A stretch of 6,628 nt of DNA from Oscillospiraceae bacterium (GCA_902774165.1 CACYHJ010000149.1:1-6628), one strand, 5' to 3'; counted from the stretch's first letter, positions 1 through 6,531 are shown. Translations and numbers: made by a program. Notes: generated by a model from the letters alone, not told the origin.

Positions 1-3000
1 GTCGAGGATCTTCGCGCCCGCGGGAATGTCGCTTGCATTGATATTTTCCACAACGCCGGGCGTGGAGATGTAATCCTCGATCTCGGTGTTCTCGTGCGCG
101 GAATACACGGCCTTGGCGCCGTTCACCGCAAGGGGCAGATCAAGGAATGTATAGGTCCAGTGATTCGCGGCGGAGAGCGTCGCGGTCTTGCCGGTGGGCT
201 GGTTGTTGCAGTAAAGCTCCACCTCCACGGGGTCGTCCGCGTGATCGTTGATCTCGCCGTCCGCCCAGGACTTGGTCACCTCAAACACGGTGGTCTCGTT
301 TACGGGCGAGTTGTACAGGGAGATCTCAAGGTTGTGCTTGGTGATGGTTTTGTTGTCCACCACTTCCGTGACGGTGTTGACGACCAGCTCGCCGGAAATG
401 GACTTATACCCGTCCACCGCGGCTTCCGTCACGCTGAACGTGCCGTTAGCGGCAAGCGTGGGAACGGTGGTCTTCACGTCCGCCGTCCAGTTGTTCTCAT
501 CCGAAAGGGTAAACGTTTCGGAGACGAACTCCTGCGCGCCGTTCGGCGCGGTGTAAACGATGCGGGCGGTGATGGGATCGTGCGAAACGTCCGCATCCGT
601 CCATTTTTTGATGACGGTGATCTTGTTTTCCCATTCGAGCTCGGGCTTTTCGTAATCCTCGGAAACCTCAATGCCGTCGTGGGTCTTATAGGTGATGGTG
701 GCGAATTCGTTGGTTTCGTAAACGCCGTCCTCCACCGTGCGGTCGCCGGCGCCGTCAAGGTTGACGTAGTAGCTCAGGGTCAGCTGATCCTCGGTGAGCT
801 TGCTCACGTTCCAGTGGAACGATTCCGGCGGGATCTCAACGTCTTCATAAACGACGGTCGCGTTGGTGGCGTTATAGGAGAAGTTCACCGCGTGGATCAC
901 GCCGTTGGTGAAAATATTGGTTCTGCCGTTGTCGATCAGGTTGGAATAGGCCTCGGTGCCTTCGTCGTTGAAGGTGACCTTTTCAATGACGACCGGATCG
1001 CCGATCACGGTGCCGACCTGCCCTTCGGTGCTGCCGCTGTGGACCGTGGGAGATTTGGAAACCGTGATGGAGGGACGGACCGAATAATCGGAAAGCGGGA
1101 TGTGTGTGCCGTCCAGCGGGTTGATCACGTAATTGGCCATCTGCAGGTTGTACTGCGCGCCCAGCTTATCGGTGGTAGACACGTAACTGGACAGCATGGA
1201 AACCTCTTTTGCCTCGTCTGCAAGGGCTTTGGCAAGCTGCGCCTGGTTGTCGGCGGTGAGGATATCCAGCGTCTCGCCCTGCACCAGGGTGCTGAGCACG
1301 TCGCCCAGGTCCATGTTGCTGCCGGGGGTGAAGATCCACTGGCTGCTGCCGACCTCGAAACCGCCGTTCAGGAAGTCGATGCCGATGGTGTCCATGCCCG
1401 CGATTTTCGGCAGGTTGAAGAGCTTGGTCGCCCAGACGTGATTGTTCTGCTGAATGAAATTGTACCAGCTCTGCTGCGTGTAGTTCTGGTTCGTGGAGTT
1501 GTTGCTGTTGTATACGGTCGCGGTGCCGCCGTTGGAGTCGGTTTCGGAATAATAGCTGGTCGCGGCCTGGTTGGTTACTTTCTTGTACTGATATCCGTTG
1601 AAGTTGGTGGGCGCGCCGTCGGAGATGAAGATCACGAAGATCTCGCGGCCGGAATCGTCGTATTCTTTTCCGGTCTCGTTTTTATATGCCTGCTTGATGG
1701 CGCCGACCGCGTTATAGCCCTCCATAAACGCATAGTCGTACTGGGTATTGCCGTAGTTTTTCAGCGTGGGGTTAGAGCCGTCAAAGGACAGATAATAACC
1801 GTTGTCATCCTTGCGCATCCGGATGTTGTTCACAGCTGTTTTTACCGCACTCGGATCCGGGGAGGCGGTGATCAGTCTGCGGGTGGGATCGATATAATCA
1901 TTATAGGAAGTGCTGTTGCGGTTGGGATCCCAGCCGCCGAAGGTGACGAACGTTACGGTGTTGTTGCTTTCTATGGTGCTGCCGGTGTTCGGTTCCATGA
2001 TGGCGTCCGTGAACGCGGAAACCGCGGCCTGCATATCCTCCAGCTTACTGGTCTGCCCGCTGTCGGGGATCAGCTTTCCGCCGGCGGCCCATGCCATGGA
2101 GTTGGAAACGTCGGTGATGAACAGCACGTCCACGCCGCTGGTATAGAAGGGAGCGACAGCTTCAAGGGAAAGGTTGACCTGCGCAAGACCGGTGTTCTGG
2201 AAGTCGATGCCCTCGGCCTCCTTCTGCAGGCCTACCGCGCCTTCGTTGGGATAATCGGGCACGTATACTTCCGTCGTCACCTTGGTTTCACGGTAGAGCG
2301 TCAGCTGGTTCTGCGCGTTGCTGAGGCCCTGGCTATAAACACCGAAAGCATAAGGGTTGGAATACGCATTGAGGAAATAGTCGCTGGTCGCATGGCCGAT
2401 CGCCACGTAATCGGTGTTGCTGTTTACGACTGCGCGCAGCTGCGGATGGTTCGGCACTGAGGCGGAAACCAAAGAAGCAGAGTTTCTGTTATTGGAAGCC
2501 GCGATGGAAACGAAATTCCCGTAGCTCGTCTGCAAATAATAAAGGTTCGTCTGCCCGGGCACTGCAGCGATGGTAACAAGATACTCTTCCGGAGCGACCA
2601 TCAGATCGCCGGTAATTGTGAAATCCTGGCTGGCAGTGATACCGCCGTTGGTGGCTGCCTGCCCGGAAAGTACGACGTTGCGGCTATGGTTATAAATAAA
2701 ATATTTGCCCGGCTCGATATACTGGCCGGATTTGTTCGGCGTGTATTTTTCGTAGATGATCTCGGTGGAAACCGCCACGTGATATCCCTCTTTCGGCGGA
2801 AGCGAGCCGGGATTGGTGGGGTTGGTCGGCTCGGTGGGATCCTCGGTGGTCTCCACGATCTCTTTATAGAGATACAGACGGTTCGGCGTGAGATTATCGT
2901 CCTCAATACCGCCGCTGTAGCCGCCGAACCAGTTCGCCGTGTGGGCGTTGAGGCAGTAGTTGTTGGAATCGGTGGGATTCGCGAGACCCACAACAAGCCC

Positions 3001-3471
3001 CTGCTCATCGTCGTTGTAGACCAGCGCTTTGACCTGCGTAGAGGTATTCACAAAATATGCGTTCATTTTGTTGTTGCTCTGCGCGTCGGCGATGGAAAGA
3101 TACTTGCCGTCGTCCGTTTTTACCGTGTAAAGGTTCGAGGAGCCCGAAACCGGCGCGATGGTAACGACCACTGCGTCGGGCGCGGTGATCTCATTGCCGT
3201 TCACGGTCACGTCGGTGCTCGCGTTGAGTCCGCGGTCGCTGCCGCCGGAATAGGCGGAAGTCGTAAGCACATAATTCCATTTTGCGCTCTGGATGATATA
3301 GCGCCCTGCCTCGATGATCTGGCCGCTCTGATTCGGCGTATACTTTTCGTACCGCACCGTCGTCGCAGCAGCCGCGCTGAACAGCACGGACGAAGACGGA
3401 AGCATGCCGAACAGCATCAGCACGCTCAGCAGAAGCGCAAATATCTTTGTGAAACCGCGTTTCGTTCTCAT
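1..3471 (-). CDS. Secreted VWA / Cna_B multidomain surface protein (pilin-tip or adhesin-like), 3' end outside window
   Basis: Open from an ATG at 3471 through base 1: 1157 residues, no stop. An AGAAGGGA ribosome site (3477-3484) sits just upstream. Residues 1-36 are a signal peptide: basic RTKRGFTK, hydrophobic FALLLSVLMLFGML, then SAAAA before the likely cleavage. Residues about 37-205 and 236-395 are two copies of one module, separated by a Pro/Thr linker (TEDPTEPTNPTNPG). A VWA domain follows (about 445-655) with MIDAS residues D454-x-S456-x-S458, probably T576, and D618 in SDGAPTN. Residues about 660-945 are an all-beta region. A Cna_B domain (about 949-1058) has a plausible Lys-Asn isopeptide set: K955, E1016, N1054. 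A second Cna_B starts near 1063 (K1067, possibly E1127). Known for such families: cell-surface adhesins and pilus tip proteins, often sortase-anchored; any LPXTG anchor would lie beyond base 1. The ligand is unknown. The gene is divergent from the two-component operon. Confidence 0.9.
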   Translation of the reverse strand, partial: MRTKRGFTKIFALLLSVLMLFGMLPSSSVLFSAAAATTVRYEKYTPNQSGQIIEAGRYIIQSAKWNYVLTTSAYSGGSDRGLNASTDVTVNGNEITAPDAVVVTIAPVSGSSNLYTVKTDDGKYLSIADAQSNNKMNAYFVNTSTQVKALVYNDDEQGLVVGLANPTDSNNYCLNAHTANWFGGYSGGIEDDNLTPNRLYLYKEIVETTEDPTEPTNPTNPGSLPPKEGYHVAVSTEIIYEKYTPNKSGQYIEPGKYFIYNHSRNVVLSGQAATNGGITASQDFTITGDLMVAPEEYLVTIAAVPGQTNLYYLQTSYGNFVSIAASNNRNSASLVSASVPNHPQLRAVVNSNTDYVAIGHATSDYFLNAYSNPYAFGVYSQGLSNAQNQLTLYRETKVTTEVYVPDYPNEGAVGLQKEAEGIDFQNTGLAQVNLSLEAVAPFYTSGVDVLFITDVSNSMAWAAGGKLIPDSGQTSKLEDMQAAVSAFTDAIMEPNTGSTIESNNTVTFVTFGGWDPNRNSTSYNDYIDPTRRLITASPDPSAVKTAVNNIRMRKDDNGYYLSFDGSNPTLKNYGNTQYDYAFMEGYNAVGAIKQAYKNETGKEYDDSGREIFVIFISDGAPTNFNGYQYKKVTNQAATSYYSETDSNGGTATVYNSNNSTNQNYTQQSWYNFIQQNNHVWATKLFNLPKIAGMDTIGIDFLNGGFEVGSSQWIFTPGSNMDLGDVLSTLVQGETLDILTADNQAQLAKALADEAKEVSMLSSYVSTTDKLGAQYNLQMANYVINPLDGTHIPLSDYSVRPSITVSKSPTVHSGSTEGQVGTVIGDPVVIEKVTFNDEGTEAYSNLIDNGRTNIFTNGVIHAVNFSYNATNATVVYEDVEIPPESFHWNVSKLTEDQLTLSYYVNLDGAGDRTVEDGVYETNEFATITYKTHDGIEVSEDYEKPELEWENKITVIKKWTDADVSHDPITARIVYTAPNGAQEFVSETFTLSDENNWTADVKTTVPTLAANGTFSVTEAAVDGYKSISGELVVNTVTEVVDNKTITKHNLEISLYNSPVNETTVFEVTKSWADGEINDHADDPVEVELYCNNQPTGKTATLSAANHWTYTFLDLPLAVNGAKAVYSAHENTEIEDYISTPGVVENINASDIPAGAKILD
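2287..2766 (-). repeat. N-terminal module, copy 2 (protein-level repeat)
   Basis: This encodes residues 236-395. It opens with IIYEKYTPNKSGQYIEPGKY, nearly the same as the opening of copy 1, and keeps the same motif order through VTIAAVPGQTNLY to LTLYRE. The copies differ at many positions between the conserved motifs, so this is an old internal duplication and not a recent DNA-level repeat. The VWA domain begins about 50 residues after it. Confidence 0.75.
2857..3363 (-). repeat. N-terminal module, copy 1 (protein-level repeat)
   Basis: This encodes residues 37-205 of the surface protein. It shares an ordered set of motifs with copy 2: YEKYTPN-x-SGQ-x-IE-x-G-[RK]-Y near the start, a D-x-T-x-x-G stretch, VTIA-x-V-x-G-x-[ST]-NLY, then an SIA motif, an N-rich patch, and L-Y-[KR]-E at the end. 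The glycine/aromatic spacing suggests an all-beta fold, possibly trefoil-like, but I do not recognise the family. Copy 1 contains one cysteine (NYCLNAH, residue 173) that copy 2 lacks. Confidence 0.75.
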
Positions 3472-3507
3472 GTGAATCCCTTCTTTTTTTCATCAAAATT
3501 CTTTTGT

Positions 3508-3536
3508 ATACTACAACAAACAATCGCCGAGTTCAA
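3508..3536 (-). promoter_or_regulatory. Likely sigma-A promoter of the surface-protein gene
   Basis: On the minus strand, a TTGAAC -35 box (3531-3536) and a TAGTAT -10 box (3508-3513) are separated by 17 bases. Each box matches consensus at four of six positions. Transcription would start near 3501, leaving about 30 bases of leader before the ATG at 3471. It is the best-spaced pair I found on this strand of the intergenic region. Confidence 0.5.
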
Positions 3537-3573
3537 CATTTTGGGATAATCGGCTTTCCGAAAGTGAAAACAA

Positions 3574-3594
3574 ACCGTTCATTTTACAGTTGTT
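3574..3594 (+). promoter_or_regulatory. Candidate LytTR-type binding boxes between the divergent genes
   Basis: ACCGTTCAT (3574-3582) fits the published LytTR half-site pattern [TA][AC][CA]GTTN[AG][TG] at every position. ACAGTTGTT (3586-3594) fits at all but one. Their starts are 12 bases apart, closer than the usual 21-22, so they may not form one classical pair. They lie just upstream of the plus-strand -10 box and upstream of the minus-strand promoter. Further GTTCAA words occur at 3531 and 3615. The adjacent LytTR regulator is the natural candidate ligand, which is an inference. Confidence 0.35.
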
Positions 3595-3596
3595 TA

Positions 3597-3605
3597 TGAT
3601 ATAAT
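3597..3605 (+). promoter_or_regulatory. Extended -10 promoter of the two-component operon
   Basis: TGATATAAT is a perfect TATAAT (3600-3605) preceded by the TGn extended -10 motif. The -35 region (TTCATT at 3578-3583, 16-base spacer) is poor, as is common for extended -10 or activator-dependent promoters. The start point would be near 3612, about 65 bases before the GTG of the regulator gene. The candidate LytTR boxes occupy the -35 area. Confidence 0.6.
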
Positions 3606-3676
3606 TAAAACAAAGTTCAAATTCGACACAATTCTTTGCAGATAATAAATTACCTGAAGAGAAAGGGCGGAAGGCC

Positions 3677-4411
3677 GTGCATATCGCGATCGTGGACGAT
3701 CTGGATTCGGACCGGATCACGCTTGAAAAGATCCTGCGGGAATACGAGACCGTGAACGGGCTGGATCTGAATATCTCACAGTTCGACAGCGGCGAGGCGC
3801 TGCTGCGTGATTACGCAAAATACCGGTATTCGCTCGTTATCCTTGATATATATATGAAAGGTATGAGCGGGCTGGAAACGGCGAATCGTCTTCGCGAAAC
3901 AGACGACGATCTGCCCATTCTGTTCCTGACGACCAGCGGCGAGTTTACGTTTGACGCTTTTTCCGTCTTTGCCGTCGGCTATCTGAAAAAGCCGTGCGAG
4001 AAGGATGAGGTTTTCCGGGTGCTGGATCACGTTCTGCGCAGAAAAACGGACCTTTCCGGCGTTTTTCATTTTACATATTCAAAAAAGAATTACAGCCTGC
4101 CCTTTTCGGAGATCCTGATGCTTGAGTCGCAGGGAAATTATATCCTTATTACCGCTCTCAGCGGCGAAATATACCGCACCCGCATGACCTTTTCTCAGGC
4201 GGAAGGTTCCCTCGACCGCCGGTTCCTCACGCTGGTCAAGGGTGTGATCGTCAACATGGACTATATCGTCAGGATCGAGGATCGGAACTGCATTATGCAG
4301 AACGGAACGACGCTTCCGCTGCATCAAAAAAAGAAGAAAGAACTGCGCGAGACCTGGCTGAATTACAAGTTCGCGAAGATCCGCGCCGCCGCGCCGCAGG
4401 GAGGTGAATGA
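3677..4411 (+). CDS. LytTR-family response regulator
   Basis: A 244-residue DNA-binding response regulator of the AgrA/LytR/VirR class. The N-terminal receiver domain (about 1-120) shows the acidic pair D7-D8, phospho-acceptor D57 in VILDIYMKGMSG, the switch region T85-T86-S87, and the YLKKP lysine near 104-105. Residues about 129-233 form a LytTR DNA-binding domain with ILMLESQGNYILI, the FLTLVKGVIVNMDYI motif and the terminal LPLHQKKKKELRETW. The H/R pair common before the VN motif reads VKG here. Start: GTG at 3677 gives MHIAIVDD, the normal beginning of a receiver, with AAAGGG nine bases upstream and no earlier in-frame ATG. The stop overlaps the kinase start by four bases, so the two are probably translationally coupled. 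It is probably phosphorylated by that kinase and acts on LytTR boxes such as those in its own promoter region. The exact regulon cannot be read from the sequence. Confidence 0.93.
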   Translation: MHIAIVDDLDSDRITLEKILREYETVNGLDLNISQFDSGEALLRDYAKYRYSLVILDIYMKGMSGLETANRLRETDDDLPILFLTTSGEFTFDAFSVFAVGYLKKPCEKDEVFRVLDHVLRRKTDLSGVFHFTYSKKNYSLPFSEILMLESQGNYILITALSGEIYRTRMTFSQAEGSLDRRFLTLVKGVIVNMDYIVRIEDRNCIMQNGTTLPLHQKKKKELRETWLNYKFAKIRAAAPQGGE

Positions 4412-5709
4412 GCTTGCTGATCCCGCTGATTTCCGTATCCGTGCTGTTCCCCGCCGCCGCATTCTGCTTCTTCCCGATGAAAAACCAGCTGAAGCACGGC
4501 CGGCGCAGAACGACGGTCTCGGTGCTGCTGACAATACTCGGCGTATCGTTTCTTATGGCATGGTTGGAATACCGTTTCCGCATTGACCCGAATCTGCTGA
4601 TCGTGTTTGTCTTTCCGCTGTGCTTTTTCCTGTATTGGCGCAGCCTGAAGGCGAGCTTTGTCAAAGCCCTCTCTGTTTTTGTCACGGTCGTCGCGCTTTT
4701 TTCGGTGATGTCCAACGTTTCGGACTGCATCGCCGTCTATACGACGGCACTGCAAAAACCGGTGCTTTCCGCGGCGATCCATCCCGCGCTCACGGTTACT
4801 CTTGCCGTGCTGCTTGCCCACCCGCTCAAAAAATACGGCGGCTATCTGGTCGACAGAATGGATAACCCCATTCCGTGGGGCGTTTCCGCGCTCTTCGGAT
4901 GCGGTATTTTCGCGCTCAATATGCTGTTGTTCTCCATCATGGAAACAGCGCGGGGCAGAAACCGTCTCACGCTCTTTGCGTTCCTGGCGTTTATCGTGCT
5001 TCTGCTGATTTTCTTTTTGACTTATGCGTGTTATTATTTTGCGGTCAAGGGCCTGTTGAACAGAGCCGAAACGGAAACAAGGCTGAAACTGCTGGAAATG
5101 CGGGAAGCGCAGTTCGATTCGCAGCAGAATTTTATCAAGGCGTCGCAAAAGACGCGGCACGATTTCCGTCAAAACATCCGGACCATGCTCGAGCTGTACA
5201 ATATGGAAAAGATCGACGAACTCGGCGCATACCTGAAAGAATACGAAAACGACCTGCCGAGCAACGAGATCCGTAACTATACCGGTAATGCCGCCCTGAA
5301 CGCCCTGCTCAACTATTACCGGCATATCTGCACGCAGAACAAGATCCGTTTTACCGTGCGGATCAATTATTCCGATGCGCAGAAAATATCCGACGTCGAT
5401 CTGTGCACGATCGTCGGCAATATTCTGGAGAACTCGGTTCTCGCCTGTCTGAAGACGGACGACCGTTTTATCGACATGGTATTTCTTGAGGAAAACGACG
5501 CGCAGCTTTATATCGTCGTCACCAACAGCTTTGACGGAAACGTCCGCCAGGCCAACGGAAAATACCTGTCCACAAACCGAAAAGGGACCGCCTTAGGGCT
5601 GTCCTCCGTGATGTCGATCGCGGAAAGCTACGGCGGCGTGGCGCAATTCTACCACGAGGACAAGCGTTTCTGCTCCAACGTCGCGATCCCCCTGAACAAA
5701 AAAGCGTAA
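4408..5709 (+). CDS. GHKL-domain sensor histidine kinase (AgrC-like, seven membrane helices)
   Basis: A 433-residue membrane kinase, partner of the LytTR regulator upstream. Seven hydrophobic segments lie at about 3-23, 37-53, 62-77, 85-103, 122-139, 158-177 and 188-212, followed by a charged helical, probably coiled-coil, stretch. The phosphorylation motif is KTRHDFRQNIRTM with H251. The ATP-binding part is the HATPase_c_5/GHKL type: N box with N338 and N342 in GNILENSV, a VVTNSF strand, and a glycine loop KGTALGL (G393, G397). This is the layout of peptide-sensing AgrC/ComD kinases, but the signal is unknown and no autoinducer precursor or AgrB-like processor is in the window. Start: ATG 4408 has a strong AGGGAGG only three bases away; TTG 4414 has better spacing and is an alternative that would shorten the protein by two residues. 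Gap to the next gene: 17 bases. Confidence 0.93.
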   Translation: MSLLIPLISVSVLFPAAAFCFFPMKNQLKHGRRRTTVSVLLTILGVSFLMAWLEYRFRIDPNLLIVFVFPLCFFLYWRSLKASFVKALSVFVTVVALFSVMSNVSDCIAVYTTALQKPVLSAAIHPALTVTLAVLLAHPLKKYGGYLVDRMDNPIPWGVSALFGCGIFALNMLLFSIMETARGRNRLTLFAFLAFIVLLLIFFLTYACYYFAVKGLLNRAETETRLKLLEMREAQFDSQQNFIKASQKTRHDFRQNIRTMLELYNMEKIDELGAYLKEYENDLPSNEIRNYTGNAALNALLNYYRHICTQNKIRFTVRINYSDAQKISDVDLCTIVGNILENSVLACLKTDDRFIDMVFLEENDAQLYIVVTNSFDGNVRQANGKYLSTNRKGTALGLSSVMSIAESYGGVAQFYHEDKRFCSNVAIPLNKKA

Positions 5710-5726
5710 TCAGAGAAGCGGGTGCT

Positions 5727-6002
5727 GTGATCAAAATGAAACTGAACAGGAATTATATCTGCAGAGAAATCTGCGGCGAGGTATTGCTGATCCCCGTCAG
5801 CGAAGAGGTTAAACGTCACAAGGGGATCTTTTCCTTTTCCGATACCGGCGCCTTTTTGATAAAAGCGTTTGTCAACGGCGCGGATATTCCGTCCGCGGCG
5901 TCCGCGCTCACGGAAGCTTATGACGTTGACGCAGATACCGCCCTGCAGGATGCGTCCGAATTCGCGGACGAGCTCATAAAAAACGGAATTCTCATTGTAT
6001 AA
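5727..6002 (+). CDS. PqqD family protein (stand-alone RiPP recognition element-like)
   Basis: A 91-residue protein covering the whole PqqD domain and nothing else. Family features visible: the MKLNRNYICREICGEVLLIP opening, FSFSDTGAFLIKAF (the usual LN-x-x-G-x-FLW region), an EAYDVDADTALQDASEFADEL segment and a terminal KNGILIV. Known for the family: a winged-helix domain that binds the leader of a precursor peptide and presents it to a modifying enzyme, typically a radical SAM protein. None is encoded here, so its partner is outside the window or it has another role. It is the third gene of the operon, 17 bases after the kinase stop. Start: GTG 5727 has a GAGAAG-like site about nine bases upstream; ATG 5736, giving MKLN, is an equally plausible start. 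Confidence 0.88.
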   Translation: MIKMKLNRNYICREICGEVLLIPVSEEVKRHKGIFSFSDTGAFLIKAFVNGADIPSAASALTEAYDVDADTALQDASEFADELIKNGILIV

Positions 6003-6213
6003 CGGTTCAAGGGCGGGACGATCCTGCCTCAGTCCGGGAAACCGACAAACCGAGTATTATTGCCCTTTCTGCATCGGTCTGTTTAAGAAGGGTAAATTAC
6101 CTTAGCTTAACCGTTTTCTCCCGCCTAAAGATGACCTCCTGTCATTTATTCGGATCGCAGTTAAGAAACTATCAGAACAAATCGTATGTTCCTTCTCGCG
6201 CGAGTAAGAGAAC

Positions 6214-6245
6214 ACGCCCCGGAACCTGCCGAGGCGTATTTTTTT
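6214..6245 (+). terminator. Rho-independent terminator of the operon
   Basis: The stem is ACGCC (6214-6218) with GGCGT (6233-6237), continued past a C/A mismatch by CGG with CCG, with a six-base loop. It is followed by A and seven Ts (6239-6245). The T run is only on the plus strand, so it ends plus-strand transcription. The nearest source is the regulator-kinase-PqqD operon, giving about 210 bases of trailer. Confidence 0.75.
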
Positions 6246-6334
6246 GTTTAGCGACGCGATATTTGCGCCGCAATCTGCTCTTGATAAATTCGGCGTTTTG
6301 CGGTATTCTTTTCTTTGAGAAACCGGATTCCGAT

Positions 6335-6368
6335 TCTGACCGGCGACCGTCTGACCCATATTCTGACC
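6335..6368. repeat. Three direct copies of TCTGACC, possible integrase arm sites
   Basis: TCTGACC occurs at 6335-6341, 6350-6356 and 6362-6368, with starts 15 and 12 bases apart; the first and last are preceded by AT and the last two are followed by CATA. They lie about 120-150 bases inside the presumed attachment site, where arm-type sites of tyrosine integrases often lie. The functional reading is an inference. Confidence 0.4.
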
Positions 6369-6478
6369 CATAATAGAAAATCAGCGTATGGAAACATCGG
6401 GGACGAAAGCCGCAAACGGAAAGAGAACCGGAGTAAAGAGCCGCGGAAAGCGGCGGAAACGCTCTGAAAACACCTCGA

Positions 6479-6504
6479 ACGACCTCTCATAACCCGGAGG
6501 TCGT
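6479..6504. mobile_element. Attachment-site core (att) of a putative tRNA-integrated element
   Basis: ACGACCTC (6479-6486) and GAGGTCGT (6497-6504) form a perfect 8-bp inverted repeat around the ten bases TCATAACCCG. The right arm belongs to the tRNA. The left arm replaces the tRNA sequence that should pair in the anticodon stem. Paired core sites flanking a short overlap at the anticodon loop are typical of tyrosine recombinase sites in tRNA genes. The identity match to the tRNA begins at about 6486, so strand exchange probably occurred within 6486-6497. Confidence 0.6.
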
Positions 6505-6531
6505 GTGGTTCAAGTCCCACCTCCGCAACCA
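6486..6531 (+). pseudogene. 3' half of a tRNA gene with CAT anticodon (tRNA-Met/Ile2 type), 5' half absent
   Basis: The order is a CTCATAA anticodon loop (6486-6492, anticodon CAT at 6488-6490), the 3' anticodon strand CCCGG, an AGGTC variable loop, a T arm with the TTCAAGT loop (6509-6515), the acceptor strand CTCCGCA (6521-6527), discriminator A and an encoded CCA (6529-6531). The bases before the loop (GACCT) cannot pair with CCCGG, and no TGCGGAG acceptor strand occurs upstream, so the gene is incomplete. The T stem reads GTGTGG against CCCAC, leaving one T unpaired. Read on the opposite strand it gives VAEVGLEPHDLRVM, a peptide I know as a frequent spurious tail on integrase-adjacent proteins in Clostridia, which supports use of this tRNA as an integration target. 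The 5' half and an intact copy are expected at the other end of the element. Confidence 0.8.

Larger units (their letters stand above)
6003..6478. other. Stretch without a recognisable gene between the operon and the tRNA fragment
   Basis: About 475 bases. Open frames of 80-100 residues exist on both strands, but they read through a terminator, lack ribosome sites and give low-complexity arginine/serine-rich translations; I do not accept them. What can be supported: a plus-strand terminator (6214-6245), three TCTGACC repeats (6335-6368), and a purine-rich GGAAA-rich tail (about 6390-6475) with a small GCCGC/GCGGC stem (6440-6454). One 36-codon frame (5995-6105) is discussed as a finding only. 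The content fits the end of an integrated element. Confidence 0.5.

Noticed and set aside
94..2460. A 788-codon open frame on the plus strand
   Set aside because: It lies wholly antisense to the surface-protein gene, whose minus-strand frame has a signal peptide, VWA and Cna_B motifs. The plus-strand translation is a Val/Gly/Arg/His-rich shadow with no domain and no ribosome site.
2686..3549. A 287-codon plus-strand frame
   Set aside because: It is antisense to the start and N-terminal modules of the surface protein and runs through its promoter; its composition is that of a shadow frame.
3583..3605. TTTACA as the -35 box for the TATAAT at 3600
   Set aside because: The spacer would be only 11 bases; the extended -10 motif explains the promoter better.
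4363..5325. A 320-codon minus-strand frame
   Set aside because: It is antisense to the histidine kinase. Its translation is rich in Gln/Arg/His with no recognisable motif, whereas the plus strand shows clear kinase motifs.
6102..6371. An 89-codon minus-strand frame beginning MGQNMGQ
   Set aside because: MGQ-type strings can appear at integrase tails, so I considered an integrase remnant. The rest has no catalytic R-H-R-Y motif, and it crosses the terminator stem.
6131..6373. An 80-codon plus-strand frame starting at an ATG
   Set aside because: It reads straight through the rho-independent terminator, has no good ribosome site and gives a low-complexity product.
6486..6531. A functional complete tRNA gene
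   Set aside because: There is no 5' acceptor strand, D arm or 5' anticodon strand upstream, so it cannot fold as a tRNA.
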